Assembly (NCBI GenBank): GCA_013368375.1
Contig: JAACJP010000007.1
Coordinates: 1,240,001-1,304,000 of the forward strand
Direction of reading: 5' to 3'
Length of the DNA stretch: 64,000 bases
Source of the DNA: Tricholomella constricta
Taxonomy: Eukaryota; Basidiomycota; Agaricomycetes; Agaricales; Lyophyllaceae
Positions 1-10,518 of this stretch are shown one piece after another. The notes under the pieces were generated by a model. It did not search any database, was not told the origin of the DNA, and saw only the letters and a list, made by a program, of their open reading frames with translations. The position numbers and the translations under genes are program-made. Each line of letters opens with the position of its first letter. Position 1 is the stretch's first letter.

Positions 1-2
1 AG

Positions 3-1114
3 TGGCTCGATTATCTGCCCTGCCCTGCTTTGGCGATCAAGGCGACATCGTATTTCTGTGCTGTTGCGATGCTGGATGGATCTTTAAACGTTTATTCACA
101 TACCGGACGACGGTAAGTTTACCTGATTGGCGTTCAGCCGACGTTTGTCTCAACTATTTCGTTAGGTTCATGCCGACCCTAACTCTCGGAGCACCTTGTT
201 CTTACATGGAGGTGAACAAGCATGCACTAATGGTTATCAACTCAACAGGTCAACTCTATTCCTGGTATGAAAACTCCTTAGCCTCACATGGCAGTAGCAA
301 ATCTCACTTTTAACCAGGAACATCAAAAAACAAGAATCTTTCTTCCTGCCGATATCAGTCTCTCCGCTCCTCTCATCCCTTAACCATACTATCACCTCCA
401 CCGCCGTGCGCCCTAACGGCGCACCTATAATCAACTGTTCCAATGGCGTCGCGTACTCCTACGACCCTGCGCTTCTGACTTGGGTCAAGCTCAGCGAGCG
501 CTGGTGGGCAGAGGGCTCGGACGCCTGGCACGGCCGCCAGCGACACTCGGGCAACCAGGCAGCGAACCGTGGCATCATGTCGGCGGTGGAGGGCAGCGTT
601 GGTGGCACGCCGGATGAGGCTCTTTCTGACAAGCAGCGGCCGACGTGGTGGAACACAGCCTTGACATTAGGCCATCTGGAGACGAGGTTGAGTGCAACGA
701 GGCTGCTGGACAGCCCACAGGAGTATAAGCAGGCGCTGTTGGTATATGCGAAGAAGATTGCAGATGAAGGCTTCCGGGCGAAGGCGGAGGAATTAATCAA
801 GGAGCTTTTCGGGCCGGTCTACTTGTGCGTCCTTTTGTGTGTCTGGGATTTCCGGGGAGGATTGATGTTGCTCTTCTTTTGCCTGAAATAGCCGTCCGGG
901 ACGTGAAGATACTTGGTCGCCGTCTGTAATCGGGCTCCCGAAACGTGATCTTCTCAAGGACGTGCTGTCAATATTTGGTCAGTAGCTTATAGCGTGATGA
1001 GGCTAAGCTTTTGCTTATCCTTGAGTGTCTTGGGATACAGCTCGGAGCAAGACGTTGACGAAATTGGCGATGGATTGGCAAGATACTCTGAAAAAATCGT
1101 CGAATGATGATTGA
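3..1114 (+). CDS. HIR1: HIRA/HIR1 histone chaperone, C-terminal part (5' truncated by window edge)
   Basis: C-terminal region of the HIRA/Hir1 subunit of the HIR complex, a nuclear chaperone that deposits H3-H4 independently of replication and represses histone genes. Exons read 3-112, 166-264, 318-824, 892-977 and 1041-1114 (TGA at 1112). The frame is open from base 3 and gives WLDYLPCPALAIK, then DGSLNVYSHTGRR, MVINSTGQLYSW, SNGVAYSYDPALLTWVKLSE, LETRLSATRLLDSP and KRDLLKDVLSIFARSK, all in the order of the conserved Hira domain. Introns are 50-67 bp, GT-AG. The last exon encodes a Lys/Asp-rich tail. The N-terminal WD40 propeller lies outside the window. A decayed copy of the last exon sits about 1 kb downstream. 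Confidence 0.93.
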
Positions 1115-1237
1115 ACAGGCCGCGTTTAATGATTTTCACCTGGTGTAATTTGCTATGTTGTATCATTGTATTTTCTCGATGTACTCTACGCTTTTTGCCG
1201 AGCCTGCTGCCACCTTTTTTTGTAATGTTAACCGGTT

Positions 1238-1366
1238 ATGGGCCTTAACACCAAGCAAAAGGCGCTGGGCGAATTGGGTGCTGTCAAGTGAGTAGTCTCC
1301 CTACCTTTGAATTCTACGTTCGAACAGATATATTATGTTGGTGTAGATGCTCTTCGCAGCGCATAT
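1238..1366 (+). pseudogene. Relic of DUF4336 exon junction
   Basis: The frame reads ELGAVK, then a GTGAGT donor, a 45-50 bp intron ending GAACAG, and YIM followed by a diverged GVDAL. This matches ELGAVK / YIIGADAVHHLYL of the intact gene at 2720-2823, including the intron position. The frame is soon lost and no upstream exons are found. The relic keeps a GT donor where the intact gene has GC. Confidence 0.7.
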
Positions 1367-2036
1367 CGTCTACTGCGCTATCGTGTTCTGCTATTGCAAT
1401 CGGTCTGCCTGCGATTGCAGGTAGCTTTTTCTTCATTTATGTTGCCAGCTAGGTCAAAAGCTCTGTCGCTGACAAGTCGATCTTAGATAGAAGGTCAGTT
1501 TCTGCAACCTGGTTGATTTGTGATACCTGGTATCAAACCCTAGCTGCTACTCTGACTCAGGGTATTTTATGAGACATTGTTTCGTCAAAGATTGCCCACT
1601 CTAATTGCTGCTCATGGCCTCGTGTACAGTCGTTGTTTTCCACACAAGGCGGCTCAATTCTACTGTTGTTCAGGTCCTGTCTCTGGTAAAGCAAAGCATC
1701 ATCGGCCTTACTCCGATGCGACCGTGCTCATGAGCCCCTCACAGCAAAGGCAGTGCTTAACGCCTCACACCTATTATCGTCGCACCCCTCTCTATTATTC
1801 AGCATTCCGTTCAGTTCATCGATATCACCAATGGCAGTCCAATCTGAGAAAGCTGATAAAGGGTCTTCTGGTACCGGTTCACTCGTGCATATTCTCGTGT
1901 CTGTTGATGTAAGTTGGATGGTTGATGACCACATTGATGATCGGGAGGATTACTGGGCTTTCAAGCGTGTTCGGTCATTGTGATTATTCTATAATCAGTC
2001 ACTGCCTTCTCCTAATTCTAACTTGCGCACTCTGTG

Positions 2037-2104
2037 GCATAGCACAGAGGGAAGATGTTGACAAAATTTGAGATGCTGAAAAAACGACATTGGATGATTG
2101 ACTG
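2037..2104 (+). pseudogene. Relic of HIR1 last exon
   Basis: CACAG followed by a sequence aligning with HIR1 exon 5 (1041-1114): AAGATGTTGACAAAATT against AAGACGTTGACGAAATT, then CTGAAAAAACGAC against CTGAAAAAATCGTC, then a shared GATGATTGA end. Internal bases are deleted and the frame is broken. It marks the left side of a tandem duplication spanning HIR1 and the DUF4336 gene. Confidence 0.65.
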
Positions 2105-2422
2105 ATGAGCGTATAGGTTCTCATCCGGTGCAGTTCGGCGTGTTGTGTTTTGAAATACTAAACCGCATTCTTTGTAATAACCGATTACTGATTTGCCCCG
2201 CATCTCGGCAAGCGTGCACCGCAGCCGACGTCGACGCGTCGACGCGGTCACTACGCGATGACGTCACGTGACGCTCCGCTTGGAGCCTTTGGAGGTGACG
2301 ACACCATGCTCGATCGTTCCGACGCAATCGACCATGATAAAAGGCGAAGCTGCAAAGGAGTTGTCTTGTCCATTTACCTTGCCCTCATCAACTACACATC
2401 CCATAAATCATCATCATTTTGA

Positions 2423-3741
2423 ATGTCGGAAACTGTCATCCGCGAGGTGCGTACTGCGGCGACTCGTTCAAGTTGTCAGAGCGAAGTGCAGGTCCTCATT
2501 ACCCGGAATAGGTCGCGAGCAATGTCTGGACGTTCTCTCGGTATGTTTTAAGACCTTCGTGATTATAAGTGTGAAATTGAGCTTTGTGTAGCCCTTTTGC
2601 TCGGTTTGGATTGATTCCGTTCGGCGGGCGGTCAACGGCCATCAAATTGAGGAGTGGCGGCGTTTGGGTCTTGGCGTCTACCCCGCTGGAGCCAGAGACC
2701 AAAGCCAAGCTGGAGGAATTGGGTGCTGTCAAGCGAGTCATCTCCTCTAACGTCGATTCTTAATGTTCTGAACTTGTGACAGGTATATCATCGGTGCAGA
2801 TGCTGTTCACCATCTCTATCTCAGTGCGTGACGCTTTCTGGAACTTGTAATTTCTTCAATTGAGGCATCAATAGGCGATTACAAGAGGACTTACCCCGAT
2901 GCCAAATTGATTGCCCCTAAGGAAGCTATTGAAAGGCACACGAATAAGGAGCTCGTTTTTGACGGCGGTAAGGTTGTTCTATGATTCTTCTCGGTCAGGG
3001 TGTTCATATCACCATGTACACAGCATGGGGTAGAGACCCTCCGGATACGAAGTACGGTTTTGAAGACGAGGTACGGATTCTATACTTTTACTTGCAACTC
3101 TGATTTACCTTGTGATGCTCAGATTAAGTCATGGTGGATTGCCTGATTTTTGTTTTTTGCAATTAGAAGCTCAATTTCACATCTCTTCAGTTTTTTCTCG
3201 GGTTTCAAGAATAAAGACGTCGCATTCTTCCACCCTGAAACGAAGGTTTTGATCGAGGCGGACCTCTTGTTCAATCTCCCCGCTATCGAGCAGGTACTAT
3301 CGATTTGTCTTCCACTCTCACATTGGTATTGAACTTATCACGACCCCAGTATTCAAAATCCACCTCTTCTGGAAAATTACCTCTTTTTGGCGGCTTTTCG
3401 CCTTCTTCATGGTTCCAACCAAGGTTCTTGTGGAATCTTGGAACGGACAAGGAGTTTGTATAGTTTTCATTCATCTCTCGATGCCTCTTACTCATTGATG
3501 TCTTCGACGGATATTAGGGCCATGCGACGCGATGCGAAGACCGTCGCAGGGTGGGATTTCGAGAAGATAATACCTTGCCACGGGGTAAGCAGTAACTTCA
3601 TCTGAATCTGACCGTATTCGCTATGACGTGTTGCTATATCTACTGTTGCTGATCTACTGGATGCTTCCCTGTTAGGATGTTATTGAGAAGGATGGCAAGA
3701 AGGCCTGGGAGGAGGCCTATAAATTCTATCTTAGTGACTAG
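2423..3741 (+). CDS. DUF4336 domain protein (metallo-hydrolase-like)
   Basis: Eleven exons: 2423-2446, 2512-2540, 2592-2732, 2783-2823, 2875-2967, 3024-3070, 3123-3133, 3191-3293, 3350-3453, 3518-3584, 3676-3741. The product starts MSETVIREV, then NVWTFSRPFARFGLIPFGGR, ELGAVKYIIGADAVHHLYL, DYKRTYPDAKLIAPKEA, GRDPPDTKYGFEDE, FHPETKVLIEADLLFNLPA, and ends with a WDFEKIIPCHGD motif. The layout (substrate loop, HPETK..EADLLFN, CHGD) is that of DUF4336 proteins, which I recall as distant metallo-beta-lactamase-fold relatives; no reaction can be assigned. Intron 3 is GC-AG (donor GCGAGT at 2733). Exon 7 is an 11-nt microexon. The start was chosen because it opens the conserved N-terminus; no upstream ATG is in frame. 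Confidence 0.85.
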
Positions 3742-4612
3742 ATGGATTATATTCCATAACTAATTTTGTTCTCCTTGTGTATAAGCTTGTCACGGCTTTG
3801 TATTTCTACAAGTACTTCAGTAGAGTGCCCAATGCGTTTTCGTTGTATTTTATGTGTATTCGGTTGATTAGCATTCGATTTCAATGTGCATGATGTCGTC
3901 GGCGATCAGAACAACACAACATACTTCAAGTTACCTCCCATGACCCAGGTCATATCGACGCCCGCTGGCGACAAACAGCAGTGAACGACACTCGCAGCCT
4001 CCCTCAAAGTAACTGCTACTAATCGATGATCGATGGTAGCCTTATCTTCTTTTCGGATAACGCGATTCATCGATAACTCGATGTTTCTGCCCCTTTCCCT
4101 GTGGAAGTTTGTTCGACGCGCAAAAATCTTGTCTCTCCATTCAACTCTATTCAATCTTGATCCCATCTCAAATGCCGCGACTCGGCTCGGGACCTTCTAT
4201 CTGACACAGATTGCGGTTTGATTGGTGGATCTGCCGTGGCCTCGTGTACAGCAGGCGCTTGTTTTCCTAAAAAAGACAATCAAATTCTATCGTTGTTTGG
4301 GGCCCTGTCTCTCGAAACGCCGAAACCACAAAACCTTGTCATCACGTCACTATGCTTCGCTGCAAGCAGCGAGGTAGTAGGGGCTTTATCTACCTCCAGC
4401 CCTGGACGCAGTCTCGCATAGGGCAAAGGGAATCACAACAGCCACACTTGCACGCGCTCACCTCGCTGCCCTAGGGTGACAGCATCGTGCCTCGTGTTCT
4501 CATTGCGCCGAATCTTTGACTCATTTTTAAACAAACCCCAACACTTGCACTACTTCAGCCCCCGCACAGCAATTTGCTTCCTTGTTGACCTCTCACCACG
4601 ACTTCCACAATT
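3742..4612. other. Intergenic region upstream of the C2H2/RING gene
   Basis: No convincing coding exon in 870 bp. The first 160 bp are probably the 3' UTR of the DUF4336 gene. The block 4208-4325 has a diverged counterpart at 1590-1700, which extends the tandem duplication beyond the gene. The last 100 bp are pyrimidine-rich leader before the ATG at 4613. Confidence 0.55.
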
Positions 4613-7600
4613 ATGCCGCGCAAGTATTGTCACTCGTGCGAGCGATTTTTCGCAAATGAGGAAGCTTTGAAGCAACATCTGCAGAGCTCCGGAACAGAAC
4701 ACCCTTTCTGCGATCGCCAGGGGTGTCAGAAACGGTTTGCAAGTGAAAATGCCCGAGACGCGGTGCGCCACATTCTTCAGTTTTGTCCGATCTCGCCTTG
4801 CTGAACTTATATACAACCTACATTATAGCATATCAAGGACAAGCACCCTCCAACGTTTCCCTGTTTGCCCTGCGGGACAGCTTTTACACGGCCATCCGCG
4901 TTGGAAGACCACTTCAGAGGATCCTCAAGGCATCCCAACTGTCCTAATTGCGGTCTAGGTTTTGTGGACCGTACGGCTCTGCAGGAGGTTACAGCGTTTC
5001 CCTCCTTTTTTTTTATCACATTGAACATATCTTGCTTTTCAGCACTACAACGCAGTGCATCCCCTGGCACCGTGCCGCCCTTGTGGTGGTGTCTTTATAT
5101 ATAAGGATAAGCTTCCGTCGCATTACCTTGAAGCTATAGCACACCCAAAGTGCCCGATATGCACCGTGGGTTTCAAGGACGATGTAGAGTATAGAGAGGT
5201 ACGTCTGTCTCTGTCTCTGTACATTGCCAGCGGCTTATGATGAACAGCATCGAACTTCTGTGCACCCAGAGCTAGAGTGTGTACAGTGTGAAATTCATTT
5301 CCCCAGCTTGGAAATGCGGCGTCGCCACTACTTCGTCTCGGACAGTCATCCGCACTGCTTGAAGTGCGGCATCGGTTTTGAGGATCATGCCAATTATGGC
5401 GAGGTAGGCCTACATCACAACATCCCTTACGAGAGCGTATTGCTAAAGCTATGCTTCATAATTAGCATCTTGTTGCCACGCATCCCGCACCCCCCTCAGC
5501 TATAACAACGAATCTCATGGAGGTCATGAACAGCACTCCGTTCCCTGCAGCCTCGGTGGTGAGTCATGACGTCTCTTCCGGTGACTGACACCATCATCAT
5601 CATCCTTCGACACAGGATCTTCCATCTAGCGAAGCAGTTCCCACCACAACGCCGACAACGAGCAAGACCACGCCGCAGTCTAGACCGACGAAACCTTATG
5701 TTCCCTGCGCTTCTCCGACTATCGTAAAAGCCTGGGATGGAACGGAGGTAGGCCAATTTGAAACCTTTGCCCGGTGTTTATCCCCATCTTGAGTCTCTTT
5801 ATCAGAATAATGTTCGAAGTCCTGCATCGTTGCTACCACCCGGGAATACCATCAATCTCGTGGGTGACAACCTGGAGGCGCCATTGTTACTGCTTGTATC
5901 TGGACAAGGACTGGAGAACAATAACTTTGACAGCAACGAAGCGACGGTGTGTATTTTTCATCGTGGCGTAAATAAACTGAGCTAATTGTTTGTTCTAGGG
6001 GAAGACTTATGATGTCGCTCCTGGAAGGCGGCCTATCACCACCCCTTCAAGCCAAATCTATACTCCTCCTTCCGTTATGAACAGCGAAGTACGTTTTTCT
6101 CTGATTGTTGCAACACAACGTCCTGATTCGTTTGTCCACAGTTCTCACTGACAGCGTCTCCATCATCCCCTCCCGGGCGACGTTCTGGTGCTTCGCTATC
6201 ACCGACGAACGGTCAAATCTCCTACGCGCAAGCAGCAAGGCAACGCTCAACCGCTATCAAACACGGGTTATACCCGACTGACAGCACAGGCACTTTCTTC
6301 GGACTGAGGCCCACCGCCACACAAGCGGGCCCTCCACGATCACAAGTGCCGGCTTCCCTATATTCCGGGTCTTCTTCCTTCATGTCCAACAACAGTAACA
6401 TTTCGCTGAAATCACTGGAAACACCGGATCCTGCACAAAACATCGTCGATTGGCAGGAGCTGATGAATGGCAACGCGTACCCAATAGCGCGCTCACAGTC
6501 AAGGCGTTCGGACGACGTATCGTCCACTCAGGCTGTCGTTACGCCTATCTTCAACCCTTTTGCAGACGATCTGGATGACATAGCGCCTCGTAGGAAGGGT
6601 GCTATCAGCCCATGGTCCTCTAGCAGTGGGCGTACCTTTAGCAATTCCTTCTCGCCCTCAAGTAACACACACCTGGTAAGCGCTTGCCACATTTGACACT
6701 GAGGTCTATCTTTGATTCATATTCTACTCCCAGAACGTCCCTTTGCCTTCCTCCCCTTCGCACAGTAGGTCGCTGTCCTATCCCCCTTCCATAAGGTATA
6801 CAAACTACAGGTCAGTACCAGGCTACCTACCACCTGACTCCCCTCGCTCATACAGCCCGTGTCCATCTAGCCCCACAGCCAGTAGCATCCTTTCCCACTC
6901 TCCCGAAGTCCACTCCCCCTTCGGGCTTGCGGCCCTACCAGCAATCTCCCCGCTTATATATACCCCTGTCGACGTCCCCTTTTCTGGCACCTCCTCGGCA
7001 CACAGTCCAAAGGATGCTCCCCATTCGGCGTCTTGCCTCGACACCCCCCTCCACCTGGCAGTGGACACGCGCCTCCCAGAGAGCCCATCCGTAGTGTCGC
7101 TGACTTCGGCGGCCGCGTCGCCTGGAGCATCAACGGAGGGGGGACTTCAGGTCAACATCCTGCTGCTGCCGCTCCCAGACAGTCCTACTGTGTCGGAGCT
7201 CGCATCGCCGGCCGATGCTGTTGAGAGGACTCCGAGTCTCCTTTTGACACCGCCAGGGAGCGACCTCGATGGTACCGGGGAGTGGGGGCATGATGATGCG
7301 CGCCATACGGTGTCGGGCGATCTTACGATCATCGTGGAGGAGCACGATGCGGCCTCGGCCACTGTGCCAACACCATTAGACGACGATGACGAGCTAGAGT
7401 ATGTTGATGATGAGTTTGGCGTTGACGTGCAGGATGTCGGCGACGCAAGCGTTGCTGATGAGGACGAAGCTCAAAGCATGGCCGCCCCTTCTCTCCGCGT
7501 CAATTGCAGAATGTGCCCATCCAACCCCTGCATCGAGCCAACGGCCACGCTTTGTGGCCATCTTTTCTGCTATCGGTGCGTTGTGCTTAAATTATTACCC

Positions 7601-7739
7601 TGTTATGTTATCTTCATTAGACAACGCTTGTTTTCTCTATAGATGCATCTCCGAGCACATTCTGCAGGACCCGCACTGCCCCGTGTGCTCAAGGGCCATG
7701 ATGCTTAACTGTCTCTTGATGCTACATCTTTCGGACTGA
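4613..7739 (+). CDS. C2H2 zinc-finger and RING-finger protein
   Basis: 849 aa from exons 4613-4762, 4829-4987, 5043-5198, 5248-5403, 5466-5558, 5616-5747, 5806-5946, 5999-6088, 6142-6675, 6734-7575, 7643-7739. It starts MPRKYCHSCERFFANEEAL. Four further C-x2-C units follow (CLPCGTAF, CRPCGGVF, CVQCEIHF and paired CPNCGLGF, CPICTVGF, CLKCGIGF modules), each exon starting with His and ending with Glu. The middle (about residues 240-750) is Ser/Pro-rich with an acidic patch DDDDELEYVDDEFGVD. The C-terminus is a C3HC4 RING: CRMC, then TLCGHLFCYRC, then CPVC. The family is common in mushrooms; an E3 ubiquitin ligase role is inferred only from the RING. All introns are phase 0 except the last, which splits the RING. 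Confidence 0.87.
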
Positions 7740-8123
7740 ATGAAGCGCGTGTGTGGTATGGTTGATCGTAAGGTAAGCAAGTTTCTGGGGAATCTGTTCG
7801 GGCACGAGGAATTGGGACATGAACTTTCAACGTAGGATTACTGTCGATGGACATGTGCATTAGTACTAGAAGCCTTTTTTATATCCAATATTTCTTCCCC
7901 CTTCACTTGCCGAAATTTCGTGGCACCCTTCGCTGTCAATGATCATAATGGTTCTTTTTATTTTCGCATTCCCGGGTCACAACGTGGTCGCCCTCACTGA
8001 GTCAGGAGGCCGGTCCTTTTACAACATTATGTAGTACAGATGAAAGCAAAATCGACGAACGAAAACAAGAAAGCAAGGGTCAGATAAAAAGAATTCGGGC
8101 ATGTCGGGGACACAGCCAATCAT
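7740..8123. other. Convergent intergenic region
   Basis: 3' flanks of the C2H2/RING gene (+) and FTR1 (-). AT-rich, with no ORF or RNA gene that I can support. Confidence 0.6.
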
Positions 8124-9922
8124 TCATCGAGGGAGCGTGCCGATCTCACTAGGCTCCCCGGCACCCTCGATGTGCGGGGACGACGACTTTTCCTTTTCTT
8201 TCACCTCAATCGCTGTCGTTTCCGTTCTTTCGCGTGCCTCCTCTTCGCGAATGCGCCGGGCATTCTTGCGGCGGATGCCCGCGGCGGATTTATAGCCGAA
8301 AAGTTTGGTGCGGCCCTGGACGAGTAGAGCCATTGTAAGCCAAAGGAAGGCTGGGAAGGAAAAAGGGAAGAAAAAGTAGTGCTGACCTCTTTGAACTTGA
8401 GGTAGACGAGGGTGGCGATAACCGCAATCCAGTAGAAGACGTACGACAGCGTGGAGCCGACTACACAACGAGATACACCAGTCAGATGCCCAACCTGCCT
8501 GTGAGATACCCGCATGGATACTCTACTCACGCGTTGCGTTGTTCGTCCACCCAAAGATGGCGTTGAAGATCATCCAGCCCTGGCTCGCGAGCTTGTTCTC
8601 GGGGCTGCAGCAATCAAGGTGCCAGACGTTACCCTGGACGCGGTACGAGCCGGGGCCGGTTCCGCCGGAGTCATCGACGTCGGCACCAAGAAGGGTGTTG
8701 AAGGCATGTTGCTCGAATGCGCCGACGGCTCTGCTGAAGAGCCCCGCACCAATGAGGAGGATGAAGTTCGTCATGACAACGAGGAAGATCGTTAACGCTG
8801 GAAGTGAGAAAGCAGATCCGTGTTGGGATTGGTACATAGAGCGGGAAGAGGACAAGACGTACTGGACCGGCTGGCGAACTGGTAAATGAGGAAACCGCAG
8901 ACGAGCCCGCAGATGATGCCAACAATGGCGGCGATGGGGATGGATGTGGCGGCCTGGCCTAGTGAGACGCCCCCGACGAAGACGACGGCTTCCATGCCTA
9001 GGGCAACGTCCCTGTCAGTAAAGAAGACGGAGGGTTGAGGGGTCAATGACAAGCCTTCTCTTAGGACGGTGACGAAGGGTAAAACGAAGAGGACCCATTT
9101 GCCGGTCTTTGTGCCACCATCGACATCTAGGATGAGATGAGGGATTTAGGCGCTCGTATAAATGTGCGACATTATCTGTGTATACATACTCGTTTTGTTG
9201 TCAAAGGCCTGGGTGAGTTTTATGCGCCACTTGGCCTTAGCTTCAAGGTGATTGTGTAAACGCCACGCCGTTGGGAAGATACAGAGATATGGCCTTACCA
9301 CGGTCCATCTTCAGCATGGTTATACCCATGACAAATATCATAATGCTGGCAATGAGCTCGAAGATACCTTGCAATGCTGCGTTCAGCATCCACGTCACTG
9401 ACGAACATCGAAGAGAGAAACTAACCTTCCCAAAGTGCCTCGGACTTCGCCCAGAGGTCGGACGCCTTGGTGAACCATACGGCAATAAACCTATGATGCC
9501 GGGTTATTCAACTGCAGAGTATCTGTTTGTGATTTCTACGCACGCAGCGCCGATGGCCAAGGCAATGAAAAGCCCTAAAGCACTGCCGGCAAAAATCTAT
9601 GATGATACGTCGCTAACATTTCATAACTTCTCTCGCTGACGCGAAGACCTACCTGTATTCTCAGTCTTCGCACAAGGCGGTGACGGTGTATTATGTCGTC
9701 TTCCGGGTCCGAGTTTGTGAGGGTAATAGGCCCAGTGCCAGAGTTGCTATCCTTGCTAGCAGCATCTTCTGTTAATTTCTGGGAAATGGTAGGAGATATC
9801 GTCGGGTCTCTATGAACAATCTGCTCTACGAGACCGAGAAGGACCGAGATGATGATGGCAGCCTCAAGGGTCTCGCGGAAAACGATGAAGAAAATTGGGA
9901 CTGAGAAGAGATTTTTCGCCAT
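8124..9922 (-). CDS. FTR1: High-affinity iron permease FTR1
   Basis: 415-aa plasma-membrane permease that takes up Fe(III) produced by its partner ferroxidase Fet3. Exons on the minus strand: 9922-9653, 9596-9544, 9490-9426, 9367-9299, 9240-9190, 9126-9055, 8997-8863, 8797-8531, 8460-8387, 8315-8124. The product starts MAKNLFSVPIFFIVFRETLE, so the first iron motif (R-E-x-L-E) is at residues 16-20. The second is REGME at about 192-196, obtained only if the intron 9054-8998 is read as GC-AG. Several hydrophobic segments follow (for example GSALGLFIALAIGAA, IIASIMIFVMGIT-like, IPIAAIVGIICGLVCGFLI). The tail is charged, with RRKNARRIREEEARE, as in fungal Ftr1. It is divergently transcribed from FET3, the classic arrangement. 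Confidence 0.95.
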
Positions 9923-10060
9923 CTTTCAAGGAGGAAGGGAGGGGACGGCGAGCGGCAGCGGGGATAGCGGAAAAAGTGCATATTATATGTAAGTATGCGA
10001 TACGAAGGGACATCCGAACTGCCTGGAACGTAAGGAACCAGGATTAATTATAGAAATCAA

Positions 10061-10099
10061 ATCTGATAAGTCTTTATCAGATGAGTGACAATCAGATAA
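10061..10099. promoter_or_regulatory. Cluster of three ATCWGATAA GATA sites
   Basis: ATCTGATAA at 10061-10069, its reverse complement TTATCAGAT at 10074-10082 and ATCAGATAA at 10091-10099, within 39 bp and about 140 bp from the FTR1 start. The extended nonamer, rather than plain GATA, points to the iron regulator. Confidence 0.8.
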
Positions 10100-10391
10100 G
10101 ATTCCATTTCCCACCACTTGTCGTTCTCGCCGTCTGCCTCCCTCCACAACAATTATCCCACCCCGCTCTCCAGCTCCTTCGCCTTACTCTACCCTTCCAT
10201 ATCACGTATATTTTCCCATCGGATGTGCTCGGCCGGCAGCTCATTTGGTCAATATTTCACCGCGAGTTCAGCTTCGGCTTCCGACGAGCATGCCAAATGT
10301 TGTCCAGAAGCCTTTGCCTTGCTGTACATCAGCGGCAAGGTGATATCTGGGTGCCTCATGCCAGCGTCGAACCCCTGTTATTCGCCAGGGG

Positions 10392-10402
10392 TTATCTGAT
10401 AA
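10392..10402. promoter_or_regulatory. Overlapping divergent pair of GATA sites
   Basis: The 11-mer TTATCTGATAA contains TTATCTGAT (reverse of ATCAGATAA) and ATCTGATAA, overlapping by seven bases, about 117 bp upstream of the FET3 ATG. Confidence 0.75.
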
Positions 10403-10518
10403 CAATCCAGTTATTTATAGCGCTAAAGTTCAATGGGCTTGCAAGTATTTTTTGGCACTCATAAGCACATAAAGGAGTAAGCCCGCGAACCTATTTTCCA
10501 TCCCACTTCCTTTACTAA

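Larger units (their letters stand above)
1115..2422. other. Spacer between HIR1 and the DUF4336 gene, built from duplicated fragments
   Basis: This 1.3 kb stretch has no intact gene I can support. It contains a relic of a DUF4336 exon (1238-1366), a block at about 1590-1700 resembling 4208-4325 (shared words such as CCTCGTGTACAG and CCTGTCTC), and a relic of the HIR1 last exon (about 2037-2104). A short open frame at 1831-1983 is unrecognised and weak. Confidence 0.6.
9923..10518. promoter_or_regulatory. Shared FTR1-FET3 bidirectional promoter
   Basis: The 596 bp between the two divergent starts. It holds five copies of ATCWGATAA in two groups, the extended site bound by iron-sensing GATA repressors of the Urbs1/SRE/SreA family in fungi. 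Iron repression of both genes from this region is the expected outcome; this is inference from motif and gene content. Confidence 0.8.

Noticed and set aside
1753..1983. 76-codon plus-strand ORF
   Set aside because: Within duplicated, decayed sequence and with no recognisable domain.
9012..9050. GT-AG reading of the FTR1 intron 6
   Set aside because: It gives a 39-bp intron and breaks the REGxE motif; the GC-AG reading fits family conservation better.
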